The notes: generated by a model not told the origin, from the sequence alone. A stretch of 64,000 nt of DNA from Nocardia cyriacigeorgica (GCF_005863245.1 NZ_VBUT01000004.1:647909-711908); one strand, 5' to 3'. Shown: positions 16,660-26,395, counted from the stretch's first letter. A program made the numbers and translations.

Positions 16660-16841
16660 ACGGGGGCGGTGCCGGTCTGGAGGTAGGGCGCCCGCACCCG
16701 CCGCACATCGATGCCGAGCGCGGCCGCCGAGGACGCCCCGGAACTGTCCAGGTGGCGGTGCGTGCCATGCGGTCGGCGAGCGGTCGGTGCCGGTCGAGGC
16801 GTCGACTACCGGTCGGCCTCGAACCGGCCCGTGCGGCTCGC

Positions 16842-18581
16842 TCAGCGCGTGAGAACCCGGCCTTCCCTCGGCCGCAACCGTTCCGGCAACCACGGCAGCA
16901 GGGGATCGGTGGCGTGGTCGAGCGGCCCGCCGACCGGATCGTCGACGAAATCGCGGCGCACCAGATCCTCGTCGGGACGGTAGATCTGGCGCACGATCAG
17001 CGCGCACACGATGATCACCGCGATATCGCGCAGCAGCACGGTGCCGGTGAACCACTGCTCCGGCAGGCCTTTACGGTCGATGCCGAGGTAGTAGAACATG
17101 CGCGGCACCCAGACCAGCGCGTCGATCGTCATCCAGGCCAGCAGGATCCGCCGATGCGGTAGCGCCAGCACCGCCAGCGGCACCAGCCATAGCGAATACT
17201 GGGGGCTCCACACCTTGTTCGTCAGCAGGAAGGCCGCGATCACCAGGAAGCACAGCTGGGCAAGGCGCGGCCTGCGCGGAGCGGTCAGGCCGATGTAGGC
17301 GATGAGCAGGCAGGCGATGACGAACAGCGTCAGCGAGACCAGGTTGAGGATGGTCGGCTGTTGACCGTGCTCGAGCACACCGTCGAAACCGGGCCAGCCG
17401 GTGAACGAGGTGATGACGTTGTAGATCGAATCCGGGTCCGCGTGCCGGGTCGTGTTGAGCCGGAAGAACTCCCGCCAGCCGGTCGGATACAGCACCGCGA
17501 TCGGCAGATTCACGATCACCCAGGTCCCCGCCGCGGCGCCTGCGGTGAGTCCGGCCGCACCGAGCGGGCGGGTGCCCAGAATCCGGACCCGATGGGGGAT
17601 CTCACGTATCCACTTCCGGGCCGCGGGCAGGCCGTCGATCTCGTTCAACCGGATCTTGATGTGCGCGCTCGGCGTGCGGTGCATCGGGTCGGCGCGCAGG
17701 CACAGCACCAGGATCGGGCCGAGCAGCAGCAGCGGATACAGTTTCGCCGCGCCGCCCAAGCCGAGCAGCACGCCGGCCAGCACCGGTTTCTTGCGCGCCC
17801 AGGCCAGCAGGCCGGTGGCGGCGAAAGCCGTTGCCAGGGCGTCGAAATTGGTGAAGCCGTGCACGATCACCAGTGGTGAGCAGGCGACGAGCGCGGCATC
17901 CCAGATCCGCCGGCCCGCCAGCAGCGCCGTCGCCCACACGGTGACCAGCCAGGCCAGCGCGAGACCGACCGCGATCACATTGAAGTAGATGACCACTTGC
18001 AGCGCACCAGGCAGCGGACCGGCATCCCAGCTCTTCGTGATCTGCATCGACACGTACTGGTAGAGCCCCGACAGCACCGGATACTCCATGTACCGGGTTT
18101 CGGTGCCGCCGTCGGGTGTTTCCTCGGTCCAGGACTTCTTGTACGGGAACGCGCCCTCGTTGAGCCGTTCCGCGCCGTAGAGCGGGACGGTGTCCGAATA
18201 GCACATGGCCGTGTACTGGCGGCCGTCGTTCCAGTCCAGGGTGAGGCCGCCGTTCGCGGCTTCGGTCTGCTGGATGCACGGCGCCTTGGTGCCCCAGCCG
18301 AGCGCCAGGAACAGCACCGTGAACAGGAACAGCACCCGCATCGGCGTCCAGAACCTGGTGCGGCCGATCAGCGCGTGATCACCGACCGGCCCGCCGATCA
18401 CCGTGCACAGTTGCGCGGTCAGGGAGTCGTTGCGGCTCGGCCGGTCTCGCGCGTCGCACGACCGCAGATCGGGGGCGAGCGGAGCCGGGGACTCGTATCG
18501 CACGCTGCCCGGCCGCTGCGCCGACGGGCCGGTGTGCGCGTTCCCGTTGGTCGGCTCGCCCACCAGTCGCTGATCGGTCAC
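16842..18581 (-). CDS. GT87 (DUF2029) family polyprenyl-phosphate sugar transferase-like membrane protein
   Basis: A 579-residue protein with an 80-residue charged cytoplasmic N-terminus, then about ten hydrophobic segments (for example VLFLFTVLFLALGWG and VVNLPIAVLYPTG). A large extracytoplasmic loop contains ETRYMEYPVLSGLYQYVS. It has the GT87/DUF2029 alpha-mannosyltransferase pattern (PimE relatives). It corresponds by position to M. tuberculosis Rv0051 next to ponA1, from memory. The likely substrate is a polyprenyl-phosphate sugar used in envelope glycolipid or glycoprotein synthesis. GTG 18581 lies 11 bases after the ponA1 stop, so the two are cotranscribed. Confidence 0.82.
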   Translation of the reverse strand: MTDQRLVGEPTNGNAHTGPSAQRPGSVRYESPAPLAPDLRSCDARDRPSRNDSLTAQLCTVIGGPVGDHALIGRTRFWTPMRVLFLFTVLFLALGWGTKAPCIQQTEAANGGLTLDWNDGRQYTAMCYSDTVPLYGAERLNEGAFPYKKSWTEETPDGGTETRYMEYPVLSGLYQYVSMQITKSWDAGPLPGALQVVIYFNVIAVGLALAWLVTVWATALLAGRRIWDAALVACSPLVIVHGFTNFDALATAFAATGLLAWARKKPVLAGVLLGLGGAAKLYPLLLLGPILVLCLRADPMHRTPSAHIKIRLNEIDGLPAARKWIREIPHRVRILGTRPLGAAGLTAGAAAGTWVIVNLPIAVLYPTGWREFFRLNTTRHADPDSIYNVITSFTGWPGFDGVLEHGQQPTILNLVSLTLFVIACLLIAYIGLTAPRRPRLAQLCFLVIAAFLLTNKVWSPQYSLWLVPLAVLALPHRRILLAWMTIDALVWVPRMFYYLGIDRKGLPEQWFTGTVLLRDIAVIIVCALIVRQIYRPDEDLVRRDFVDDPVGGPLDHATDPLLPWLPERLRPREGRVLTR

Positions 18582-18592
18582 GGCACCCGAGG

Positions 18593-21500
18593 CTACCGGG
18601 AGCGGCCGGGCGGAGCTCCGCTCGTCCCCCCGGAATCCTCGGCGCCCTGGCCGCCGCCGGTGCCGGTTCCGCCGCCACCGCCGCCGGAGTCCTCGCCGCT
18701 GTCGGAACTGTCCTCACCGGATTGCCCCTGGCCGGTGGACGGTGACCCGTCGGCCGGTGCGGTCGGCTGGCCCGGCAGCGGCCCGGAGTTCGACGGTTGC
18801 TGCTGCTGCGGCCGCACCTGCGCCTGCGGATTCGGTTGCACGCCCGGGACCGGGATGGTGATGCCGGGCAGGATCTCCACCTGGCTCGGCGTGATCACCA
18901 CCGGCGGCTGGAACGGCGGGGCCTCCGTGGTGGACGGCGCGGTATAGGGCGCGGTCCACTCCGGCACACCGGCCTGACCCTTGATCGGGGCCGGCTTGGG
19001 GAAGGTCTCCTTCGGCGTGCCTTCGAGCGCGCCGTCCATGGTGTCCTTCCAGATGTCCGACGGCAGGCTGGAGCCGTAGATCATCGCGCCGCCGTAGTTG
19101 CGCAGCGGCTCACCCTGTTCGGTGCCGACCCAGACCGCGGTGGACAGCGACGGCGTGTAGCCGACCATCCAGGCGTCCTTGTTCTCGCCGGTGTCACCGA
19201 GCTGGGCGGTACCGGTCTTGGCGGCCGATTCCCGGCCACCGGCCAGGCCGTGGTTGCGGGAGTAGGCCGCGATCGGCTTCATCGCCGCGGTGACGTTGTC
19301 GGCCACCGCCGCCGAGACGCGCTGTTCGCCCGCGACCTCACCGCGATCGAGCAGCACCTCACCGTCGGCGGTCACCACGCGCTGGATGAAGTGCGGTGCG
19401 TGATAGACGCCCGAGGCCGCGAGCGTCGCGTACGCCGAGGCCATATCGAGCACCCTGGCCTGGTACTGGCCGAGCACGATGCCGTTGTTCGGCCCCGAGC
19501 CGTCCGGTTCGGTGAGCGTCTTGCCGACACCCGGGATCTCCTCCGGGATGCCCAGCTTGTGCGCCATATCGGCGATCTTCTGCGGGCCGTTCTGCATATC
19601 CAGCTGCATGCGGTAGAAGCTGGTGTTCAGCGAACGCTTGAGCGCCTCGGCGATGGTGCACATGCCGCAGGATTCGCCCTCGACGTTGCTGATCTTGATG
19701 CCGTGCACGGTGAGCGGCGAGCTGTCGTACATCTGCGACAGCGGGATGCCCATCTCCAGGTTCTGCGCCAGGCCGAACACCTTGAACGACGAACCGGTCT
19801 GCAGACCCGCGTTGGCGAAGTCGTAGCCCTGGCCGTCCTTGCCGCCGTAGTACGCGCGCACCGCACCGGATTTCGGATCGATCGAGACCACGGCGGTGCG
19901 CAGCTTCTCCGGTTCGCCCTGCAGGTTCTCGGCCACCGCATCGAGTGCGGCCTGCTGCGCCTTCGGGTCGATGGTGGTGGTGATCTGCAGGCCCGCGGTG
20001 TTGAGCTGCTGCTCACTGATGCCCGCGGCCGACAGTTCCCGCAGCACCTGCTGCTTGATCAGGCCCTCGGGGCCGTCGTCGTTGGCCTTGTCGCCGAGCG
20101 AGGCCAGCGGCCGCACCGCCGGGTACTGCATCGACTTGCGTTCGGCGGCGGGCAGATTGCCCTCCGAGACCATGCCGTCGAGCACATAGTTCCAGCGGGC
20201 CTTCGCGCCCTCCGGATTCTGCTCCGGATCCAGCGAGGACGGCAACTGGATGGTGGCCGCGAGCACCGCGCCCTCGGCCACGGTCAGCTCCTGCACCGGC
20301 TTGTCGAAGTAGGCCTTGGCGGCGGCGTCGATGCCGTAGGCGCCACGACCGAAGTAGATGGTGTTGAGGTAGGCGGCGAGGATCTCGTCCTTGCTCCACT
20401 GCCGCGCCATCTTCGCCGAGATCACCAGCTCTTTGAGCTTTCGGTTGAGCGAGCGTTCGTCACCGACCAGCGCGTTCTTCACGTACTGCTGGGTGATGGT
20501 GGAGCCACCGCCCGCGCTCTCCTTGCCGAGCAGGTTGTCACGCGCGGCGCGGGCGAAACCGGACACCGAGAAGCCGGGGTTGGTGTAGAAGTCCCGGTCC
20601 TCGGCCGCGGTGACCGCGTTGCGGACATGCGGCGGCACCTGGTCGATGGTGACCTCGGTGCGGTTGCCCTCCGGCGGAACCACCTTGCTGATCTCGGTGG
20701 TGCCGTCGGCGGCGTAGATCGTCGCCACCTGATTGGTTTTGAGATCGCCCGGCTGGGGAACGGAAACCGTGGAGTAGGCGATCAAGAACACGGTGCTCGG
20801 CACCACGATCGCCAACGCGATCAGGACATAGATGGTGCGACGCACGATTCGCCACGGCGATTTCTTCTTGGCGCCGGGCCTGCGCCCGCCGGGACCATCG
20901 GGGCCGTCGCCGTCACCACCACCGCGCCGCGGCGGCGGACTCGACGGCGGGCCGGAACGCGATTGCGCCCGGCGCTCACCGGTGTTCGCCGCCCCTGCGG
21001 CAGCGCCGGCGACGGGCCTGCGCGTGGCCGGACGCGGGCCGGTGCTGGAGGCCTTGCGGTCGCGCTGGGAGACCGCCTCCGACAGCGAGGCCGGGCGGCT
21101 GATCTTCTGCGTCGCCTGGGCCGACGGCGGTTTGGCGCCCTCGCCCGGCCGGGCGATCTTCTGGGTCGACTGCGCGGAGTTCGGGGCCGGATTCGGGCCG
21201 GGCCTGCCCTGCGGTGCGCGCCCGGGCGGCGGAGCGCCCTGCGGCGCCCGGCCCGGCGGCGGTCCCGGACGATGCGGCGGCTGCGGGCCGCGCGGATTAC
21301 CGGGCGGCGGGCCACCCTGTGGACCACGGCCGCCCTGCGGCGCGGGCCGACCGTTCGGGCCGGGACCCGGACGCGGGCCGTTCGGACCCGGTCGCGGACC
21401 GTTCGGGCCGGGCATGGGGCCTGGACGCGGTCCACCCACACCGGGCCGTGGCCCGCTCACCTGCGGGCGCGGACCACCGGGAGCGCCGGGGCGGCCCGGT

Positions 21501-21598
21501 GGCGGCCCCATCGGACGTGGATTCTGGCCTGGTTGTGGACTGCGCTGCGTGCGGGCGTTCGGGTCATCGCCGTGAGGGCTCTCGTAGGGCGAATTCAC
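18593..21598 (-). CDS. ponA1: Bifunctional class A penicillin-binding protein PonA1
   Basis: About 1001 residues. A cytoplasmic Pro/Gly/Arg-rich N-terminus (1-240) precedes one transmembrane helix (about 256-279). The GT51 transglycosylase domain has EDRDFYTNPGF (333-343) and GGSTITQQ (364-371). The transpeptidase domain has SSFK (nucleophile Ser603), SLN (656-658) and KTG (794-796). A CGxC pair lies just before SLN. The C-terminus has the VEILPGITIPVPG segment (907-919) and a Pro/Gln/Gly-rich tail. It polymerises and cross-links peptidoglycan at the membrane. The GTG at 21598 with GGAG upstream is chosen over a TTG five codons earlier. It is downstream of the DUF5318 gene and upstream of the GT87 gene, as in mycobacteria. 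Confidence 0.95.
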   Translation of the reverse strand: MNSPYESPHGDDPNARTQRSPQPGQNPRPMGPPPGRPGAPGGPRPQVSGPRPGVGGPRPGPMPGPNGPRPGPNGPRPGPGPNGRPAPQGGRGPQGGPPPGNPRGPQPPHRPGPPPGRAPQGAPPPGRAPQGRPGPNPAPNSAQSTQKIARPGEGAKPPSAQATQKISRPASLSEAVSQRDRKASSTGPRPATRRPVAGAAAGAANTGERRAQSRSGPPSSPPPRRGGGDGDGPDGPGGRRPGAKKKSPWRIVRRTIYVLIALAIVVPSTVFLIAYSTVSVPQPGDLKTNQVATIYAADGTTEISKVVPPEGNRTEVTIDQVPPHVRNAVTAAEDRDFYTNPGFSVSGFARAARDNLLGKESAGGGSTITQQYVKNALVGDERSLNRKLKELVISAKMARQWSKDEILAAYLNTIYFGRGAYGIDAAAKAYFDKPVQELTVAEGAVLAATIQLPSSLDPEQNPEGAKARWNYVLDGMVSEGNLPAAERKSMQYPAVRPLASLGDKANDDGPEGLIKQQVLRELSAAGISEQQLNTAGLQITTTIDPKAQQAALDAVAENLQGEPEKLRTAVVSIDPKSGAVRAYYGGKDGQGYDFANAGLQTGSSFKVFGLAQNLEMGIPLSQMYDSSPLTVHGIKISNVEGESCGMCTIAEALKRSLNTSFYRMQLDMQNGPQKIADMAHKLGIPEEIPGVGKTLTEPDGSGPNNGIVLGQYQARVLDMASAYATLAASGVYHAPHFIQRVVTADGEVLLDRGEVAGEQRVSAAVADNVTAAMKPIAAYSRNHGLAGGRESAAKTGTAQLGDTGENKDAWMVGYTPSLSTAVWVGTEQGEPLRNYGGAMIYGSSLPSDIWKDTMDGALEGTPKETFPKPAPIKGQAGVPEWTAPYTAPSTTEAPPFQPPVVITPSQVEILPGITIPVPGVQPNPQAQVRPQQQQPSNSGPLPGQPTAPADGSPSTGQGQSGEDSSDSGEDSGGGGGGTGTGGGQGAEDSGGTSGAPPGRSR

Positions 21599-21707
21599 TG
21601 ACAAGATCTCCAAAGCTCGTATCGGTCTGGGTGGCTCGGGGCCGGGCAGGTCGCGATGGACCAGGTTCGGCCCTATAAGTCACCCGACGGGCAGATGACC
21701 AGGTGTT

Positions 21708-22127
21708 TCATTCGGCAGCGGTCCGCCGGTTGGCTCGGGTTCCGGAGCGTCGTCGCGGCGGAACCGGTGTGGTGCCGAGCACATAGGACTGCACCAGATG
21801 GTTCCAGCTGCAGGTCCGGCACACCTCGACCACATGGACCGAGAACTCCTCGCGCGTCTCGGCGAGACGGAGCAGTTCCTCCGGGGTGCGAGCCGAGCCC
21901 GCTACCGGGCCGAGGCCGTCGCCGTAGACCCAGGATACGAGGGTGAGCTGTTCTTTCCGGCAGATAGGGCATGTGACCTCGCTCCCCCGACCGTGGAATT
22001 TCGCCGCACGCAGCAGATATGGATTCGCATCACATACCTCGGCGACATCGACACGGCCCGCATAGACGTCAGCCAGCAGCGACCGGCGCCGTAGCGCATA
22101 GTCGACCACTTGCCGCTGAATTCGCAC
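21708..22127 (-). CDS. DUF5318 family protein (Rv0049-like)
   Basis: About 139 residues. The N-terminus RIQRQVVDYALRRRSLLADV is typical of DUF5318. Two cysteine pairs, CPIC and CRTC about 50 residues apart, look like a zinc-ribbon. It precedes ponA1 on the same strand, matching M. tuberculosis Rv0049-Rv0050 order from memory. The function is unknown; the conserved position suggests a link to cell-wall synthesis. The start is uncertain: GTG 22127 and GTG 22133 are both possible, and a TTG at 22151 gives 147 residues. A 109-base gap separates it from ponA1. Confidence 0.8.
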   Translation of the reverse strand: MRIQRQVVDYALRRRSLLADVYAGRVDVAEVCDANPYLLRAAKFHGRGSEVTCPICRKEQLTLVSWVYGDGLGPVAGSARTPEELLRLAETREEFSVHVVEVCRTCSWNHLVQSYVLGTTPVPPRRRSGTRANRRTAAE

Positions 22128-22354
22128 GTTCACCAGAGTAGCCGTGTCCAATTCGTTGCGCTGGCGCCCGGCGTGTTCGGTAGGCGCCCGCCACGAGGTC
22201 GGCTGTGGCGTATCTGCGACACCGGATCAGCGGGATTCCCCGGCCGCGCGCCCGCCGCGCCGGATCACGCCGGGTCCGTCAGTGGCTTCTTTCGGGCTGG
22301 TCCGGCGCTTGATCGGGAAAGCGAAATGCGGGTCTGTCCGATTAGACTGCGTTG

Positions 22355-23470
22355 GTGTCGACGCCTGTCCCCGGTCGGATGCGTGCCCGTGATCTCGACC
22401 GCGCCCACACCGCGAGTGTGCTCGATGCCGCCTATGCCGAGGGGCAGCTCGGTGCGGACGAATACCACGACCGCATCGCCCAGGCCAGAGCCGCGAAGAC
22501 GGTCGGCGAACTGTCCGCCCTGGTGGACGACCTGCAAACGCCGTCGTCGGTACCCACAGCCGGTCCGCGGAGCCAGGCCTCGAAGACCGCGCGGGCCTAC
22601 CCATCGTCCACCAGGGCTCGCACCGCCGATCGCGCCGCCGCCGCCGAACTGCTCGACCTGGCCCGCACCGAAGGCCAGCTCACCGAGGATGAGCACCGCG
22701 CCTACTCCGACCTGCTCGCCGAAGCGAAAACCCTCGGCGATCTGGCCGAACTCACCGCCGACCTGCAAGGCCCGCGCCGCACCCCGGCCCCGCCGCGGCG
22801 GGCGCAGCCCACCCGTCAGGGCGCTTACCTCGCCGCACTCACCGCGGCCGCGCTGCTCGTCGCCTTCGGCACATTCGCGCTGACCGGCCGCGAGGACGAT
22901 CCGGCGCCCGCCGAAGCGCCGGTGGCCGCCGCCCCGGACGCCGGCGAAGCCCCGCGTGCCGAGTTCCCCGCACCACGCCCCGAGCTCGATGACGTCGCAC
23001 CCGTCGTCGTCGCGACCCCCGAGCTGGTCACCGGCGCGGGTCTGGCCCATTTCATCGCGGCCTACCGCGCCGAATTCGGCGACACCATCGCCGACGAGAT
23101 CTCCCTGTACCCCGACCACGGCGACGTCGACCGTGCCGTACCGGGCCAGCCGAACCGCCAGGTGTCCTACGACTACCGGGGCGGCTTCCAGCGGCCGAGC
23201 GATCCGACCACCCGCAAGGTCGACACCCCGACGGTCGACCTCGGTGTCCTCGACACGGCCGCGATCGGCGCCGCACTGGCGAACGCCGCGACGATCGCGC
23301 AGGTGCCCGACGGCAAGGTCTCGCACCTGTCGGTCGAGATCCACAGCTTTCCGCCGAACAAGGGCCGCATGGTGGTGGCCGTCTACGTCGGCAACCAATT
23401 CCGCGAGTCCGGCCATTTCATCCTCGGCCCCGCCGGCGAGGTACTTCGCGTATGGCCGTTCGAGGGTTAG
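22355..23470 (+). CDS. Membrane-anchored protein with two DUF1707 domains
   Basis: About 371 residues. There are two DUF1707 (SHOCT-like) helical repeats, RDLDRAHTASVLDAAYAEGQL...LVDDL (about 11-60) and RAAAAELLDLARTEGQL...LTADL (about 92-140). A transmembrane helix (AYLAALTAAALLVAFGTFAL, about 160-180), a Pro/Ala-rich stalk and a C-terminal extracytoplasmic domain (about 220-371) follow. Topology suggests DUF1707 inside and the unknown domain outside. The role is unknown. GTG 22355 lies 6 bases after the hexamer TAGACT (22343-22348), suggesting a leaderless transcript. The next gene has the same layout and begins 7 bases after this stop. Confidence 0.8.
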   Translation: MSTPVPGRMRARDLDRAHTASVLDAAYAEGQLGADEYHDRIAQARAAKTVGELSALVDDLQTPSSVPTAGPRSQASKTARAYPSSTRARTADRAAAAELLDLARTEGQLTEDEHRAYSDLLAEAKTLGDLAELTADLQGPRRTPAPPRRAQPTRQGAYLAALTAAALLVAFGTFALTGREDDPAPAEAPVAAAPDAGEAPRAEFPAPRPELDDVAPVVVATPELVTGAGLAHFIAAYRAEFGDTIADEISLYPDHGDVDRAVPGQPNRQVSYDYRGGFQRPSDPTTRKVDTPTVDLGVLDTAAIGAALANAATIAQVPDGKVSHLSVEIHSFPPNKGRMVVAVYVGNQFRESGHFILGPAGEVLRVWPFEG

Positions 23471-23477
23471 GCACGTG

Positions 23478-24299
23478 ATGACGAGAAACGACCATCTCAG
23501 GGCCCGTGACACCGATCGTGTCGAGGTATGCGCGCTCATCGATGCGGCCTTGCGCGACGGGCAGCTCACCGAGGACGAGCACGCCGGGCGTACCCGATCG
23601 GCGATGCGTGCGACGACCTTCGGCGAGCTGAACGACCTCATCCGCGATCTGCAGATTCCGGATGATCTCGCCGGGTCGGCGGTGCTGCATCGCGACCGTC
23701 CGCAACGGCGCTGGTGGATTCCGGTCGCGGTGCTCGCGATCGCCGCGGTGATCGGTGCGACGGCGGGAACGCTGCGGCCGGAGGGGTCGAGCGATCCGCT
23801 TGCCGTGGTCGGCGTGGAGCAGGCCGAGCAGGCCGAGGCCGAGCCCGCGCCGCTGCCGAGTCTGGTCACGGGGTCCGGGTTCGCGTTGTTCGTCGACAGC
23901 TATCGACGTGAGTTCGGTGACGCCATCGCCGACACCGTCACGGTCATGCCCGAGTACGCGGTGGTTCAGCGGTTGAAAGCGGGGCGGCCTGTGCTGTACC
24001 GGTTCGATGCCGAAGGGTTCCAGGCGAGCGGCTCCTCGACGGTGAGCTGGGCCAACGGCCGTCCCGTCGATCTGGGCGCCATCGATCTCACGGCGCTCGC
24101 CGGGATTCTGCGCGGCGCGCCGGAGTCGGTGCGCCTGCCCGGCGGCGTGGTGAAGCATCTCGGCATCGAGTACGAGCTGAGTGCCCCGGCCGATGCGGGC
24201 CCGGTCATCCGGATCTTCGTCGGGGACGGGGACGACCGGACCGGGCACATGGTGGTCGATCTCGCCGCGAAGCCAGTGGAAATCTTCCCGGCCGACTGA
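23478..24299 (+). CDS. DUF1707 domain membrane protein, paralogue of the preceding gene
   Basis: A 273-residue protein. It has one DUF1707 domain (RARDTDRVEVCALIDAALRDGQLTEDEH..., residues 7-55), a transmembrane helix (WWIPVAVLAIAAVIGATAG, about 78-97) and an extracytoplasmic domain. That domain shares a pattern with the upstream protein (LVTGSGFALFVDSYRREFGDAIAD here, LVTGAGLAHFIAAYRAEFGDTIAD there), so the pair arose by duplication with gain or loss of one DUF1707 copy. ATG 23478 is 7 bases after the previous stop. The function is unknown. Confidence 0.8.
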   Translation: MTRNDHLRARDTDRVEVCALIDAALRDGQLTEDEHAGRTRSAMRATTFGELNDLIRDLQIPDDLAGSAVLHRDRPQRRWWIPVAVLAIAAVIGATAGTLRPEGSSDPLAVVGVEQAEQAEAEPAPLPSLVTGSGFALFVDSYRREFGDAIADTVTVMPEYAVVQRLKAGRPVLYRFDAEGFQASGSSTVSWANGRPVDLGAIDLTALAGILRGAPESVRLPGGVVKHLGIEYELSAPADAGPVIRIFVGDGDDRTGHMVVDLAAKPVEIFPAD

Positions 24300-24494
24300 C
24301 GCCTGCGTCCGGCATCGGCAACCGGTCCGTCCCATCCCGCCACACGGCTGGGCGGCGCGGTCGATCTCCCGGCCCGCGTGGGTCCGGCCGGGCCGAACCA
24401 GGGGGCATCCGGTCTCCGCCGCTGTCGGCCGCCCATGGGCCAGGCTCTCTCACCAGCGCAAATGCGGAATGCATCACCAACAACTATGCGTGGT

Positions 24495-24511
24495 TATATC
24501 GCTCCGATATA
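24495..24511. promoter_or_regulatory. Probable PadR operator overlapping the padR-ino1 promoter
   Basis: A perfect 17-base palindrome, TATATCG-ctc-CGATATA, lies 54 bases upstream of the padR start. It overlaps a -10-like TATAGT (24508-24513). The position fits autorepression of padR and the coupled ino1 gene. Confidence 0.68.
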
Positions 24512-24565
24512 GTTGGTAATCGCATCCATCGGTTAGGTCTGCACACAGTCAGGGGGTGAAGCCCG

Positions 24566-25123
24566 ATGCTCGAACTCGCAATCCTCGGGCTGCTCCTCGA
24601 ATCGCCCATGCACGGTTACGAGCTGCGCAAGCGGCTGACGGGCCTGCTCGGTGCGTTTCGGGCCTTCTCCTACGGGTCGCTCTATCCGACACTGCGCCGA
24701 ATGCAGGCGGACGGGCTGCTCGAGGAGGAGATCCCGGCCGGTGCGACCACACGTCGCGCCCGGCGGGTCTACCAGCTGACTCCGGCCGGACGGGAGCGCT
24801 TCAACGAGCTCCTGGCCGACACCGGACCGCAGAACTACACCGATGACGGCTTCGGCGTTCATCTGGCCTTTTTCAGCCGCACCCCCGCGGAAGCGCGGAT
24901 GCGGATCCTCGAGGGCAGGCGGCGTCAAGTCGAGGAGCGCCGAGAGGGGCTACGGGAGGCGATCAAGAAGGCGAGTGGCTCGCTGGATCGCTACACCCGC
25001 CAGCTCCATCAACTCGGACTCGAATCAAGCGAGCGCGAAGTGCGCTGGCTCAACGAGTTGATTGCGGCGGAGCAATCGACGAAGGCGGCACCACAGAAAG
25101 AGGGAAATACCGGCCATGAGTGA
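24566..25123 (+). CDS. PadR family transcriptional regulator upstream of ino1
   Basis: A 185-residue PadR regulator. The winged helix is [23 protein letters not shown]...[19 protein letters not shown] (2-55). The C-terminal coiled-coil dimerisation region ([19 protein letters not shown] and on, about 115-165) is of the longer class-I type. It corresponds to Rv0047c in position. The 3' end overlaps ino1 by 8 bases, so ino1 translation is probably coupled and PadR likely controls inositol synthesis. The start is ATG 24566 after AGGGGG. Confidence 0.9.
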   Translation: MLELAILGLLLESPMHGYELRKRLTGLLGAFRAFSYGSLYPTLRRMQADGLLEEEIPAGATTRRARRVYQLTPAGRERFNELLADTGPQNYTDDGFGVHLAFFSRTPAEARMRILEGRRRQVEERREGLREAIKKASGSLDRYTRQLHQLGLESSEREVRWLNELIAAEQSTKAAPQKEGNTGHE

Positions 25124-26216
25124 TGTCAAAGCTGCTGAGAGCGCCCCAGAGGTTCGCGTCGCCATCGTAGGTGTGGGCAACTGCGCATCCTCGCTGGTCC
25201 AGGGCGTTCAGTACTACAAGGACGCGGACGAGACCGCGACCGTTCCCGGTCTGATGCACGTCAAGTTCGGTCAGTACCACGTGCGCGACGTGAAGTTCGT
25301 CGCCGCGTTCGACGTCGACGCGAAGAAGGTCGGCTTCGACCTGTCCGAGGCGATCTTCGCCTCCGAGAACAACACCATCAAGATCTCCGACGTGCCGCCC
25401 AGCGACGTGGTCGTGCAGCGCGGCCCGACCCTCGACGGCATCGGCAAGTACTACGCGCAGACCATCGAGCTGTCCGAGGCCGAGCCGGTCGACGTGGTCA
25501 AGGCACTCAAGGACGCCAAGGTCGACGTGCTGGTCTCCTACCTGCCCGTGGGTTCGGAAGAGGCCGACAAGTTCTACGCGCAGTGCGCCATCGACGCGGG
25601 CGTCGCCTTCGTCAACGCGCTGCCGGTGTTCATCGCCTCCGACCCGGAGTGGGCCGAGAAGTTCACCAAGGCGGGCGTGCCGATCGTCGGTGACGACATC
25701 AAGAGCCAGGTCGGCGCCACCATCACCCACCGGGTGATGGCCAAGCTGTTCGAGGACCGCGGCGTGCAGCTCGACCGCACCATGCAGCTCAACGTCGGCG
25801 GCAACATGGACTTCAAGAACATGCTCGAGCGTGAGCGCCTGGAGTCGAAGAAGATCTCCAAGACCCAGGCCGTCACCAGCAACCTGAAGAAGGAGCTGGG
25901 CGCCAACGACGTGCACATCGGCCCGTCCGACCACGTCGGCTGGCTCGACGACCGCAAGTGGGCCTACGTGCGCCTGGAAGGCCGCGCCTTCGGTGACGTG
26001 CCGCTGAACCTGGAGTACAAGCTCGAGGTGTGGGACTCGCCCAACTCGGCGGGCATCATCATCGACGCGGTGCGCGCGGCCAAGATCGCCAAGGACCGCG
26101 GCATCGGCGGCCCCGTCATCCCGGCGTCGGCGTACCTGATGAAGTCCCCGCCGAAGCAGCTGGCCGACGACGTCGCCCGCGAGCAGCTGGAAGCGTTCAT
26201 CATCGGTGCTGAGTAG
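25116..26216 (+). CDS. ino1: Inositol-1-phosphate (myo-inositol-3-phosphate) synthase
   Basis: A 366-residue cytoplasmic NAD-dependent enzyme. It converts glucose 6-phosphate to inositol phosphate, the entry step for phosphatidylinositol, PIMs and mycothiol. Motifs are the Rossmann [10 protein letters not shown] (18-27), [23 protein letters not shown] and [16 protein letters not shown], then the catalytic lysine-rich region around [11 protein letters not shown]. The length matches mycobacterial Ino1. Codon use is strongly biased to C/G-ending codons, consistent with high expression. It is translated from ATG 25116 inside the end of padR. Confidence 0.97.
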   Translation: MSDVKAAESAPEVRVAIVGVGNCASSLVQGVQYYKDADETATVPGLMHVKFGQYHVRDVKFVAAFDVDAKKVGFDLSEAIFASENNTIKISDVPPSDVVVQRGPTLDGIGKYYAQTIELSEAEPVDVVKALKDAKVDVLVSYLPVGSEEADKFYAQCAIDAGVAFVNALPVFIASDPEWAEKFTKAGVPIVGDDIKSQVGATITHRVMAKLFEDRGVQLDRTMQLNVGGNMDFKNMLERERLESKKISKTQAVTSNLKKELGANDVHIGPSDHVGWLDDRKWAYVRLEGRAFGDVPLNLEYKLEVWDSPNSAGIIIDAVRAAKIAKDRGIGGPVIPASAYLMKSPPKQLADDVAREQLEAFIIGAE

Positions 26217-26242
26217 GATTTGCCGCTCCTTCGTCGCGGCGG

Positions 26243-26333
26243 GTTCGCGGCCCCTTGATGTCTCGCGTCTCCGCTACCGCTGCTTGCCTTCGGCTTGCGC
26301 AGCGGCAGCGGAGACGCGAGACGGGCCGCGAAC
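26243..26333. repeat. Long imperfect inverted repeat after ino1
   Basis: Arms of about 33-40 bases pair across the interval. GTTCGCGGCC pairs with GGCCGCGAAC, and GTCTCGCGTCTCCGCT with AGCGGAGACGCGAGAC (16 bases). CCGCTGC pairs with GCAGCGG around a short loop containing TTGCCTTCGGCTTGC. It could fold as a strong transcript hairpin or be a mobile intergenic palindrome. Confidence 0.75.
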
Positions 26334-26395
26334 TTTGGGGCTCGGTCTCGCTTCGCTCGAAAACGGGGGCTGACCAGCCGTTGCATCGAGACGGC

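Noticed and set aside
18797..21601. 934-residue forward ORF opposite ponA1
   Set aside because: It is a shadow frame produced by strong third-position GC bias. PonA1 motifs on the reverse strand are unambiguous.
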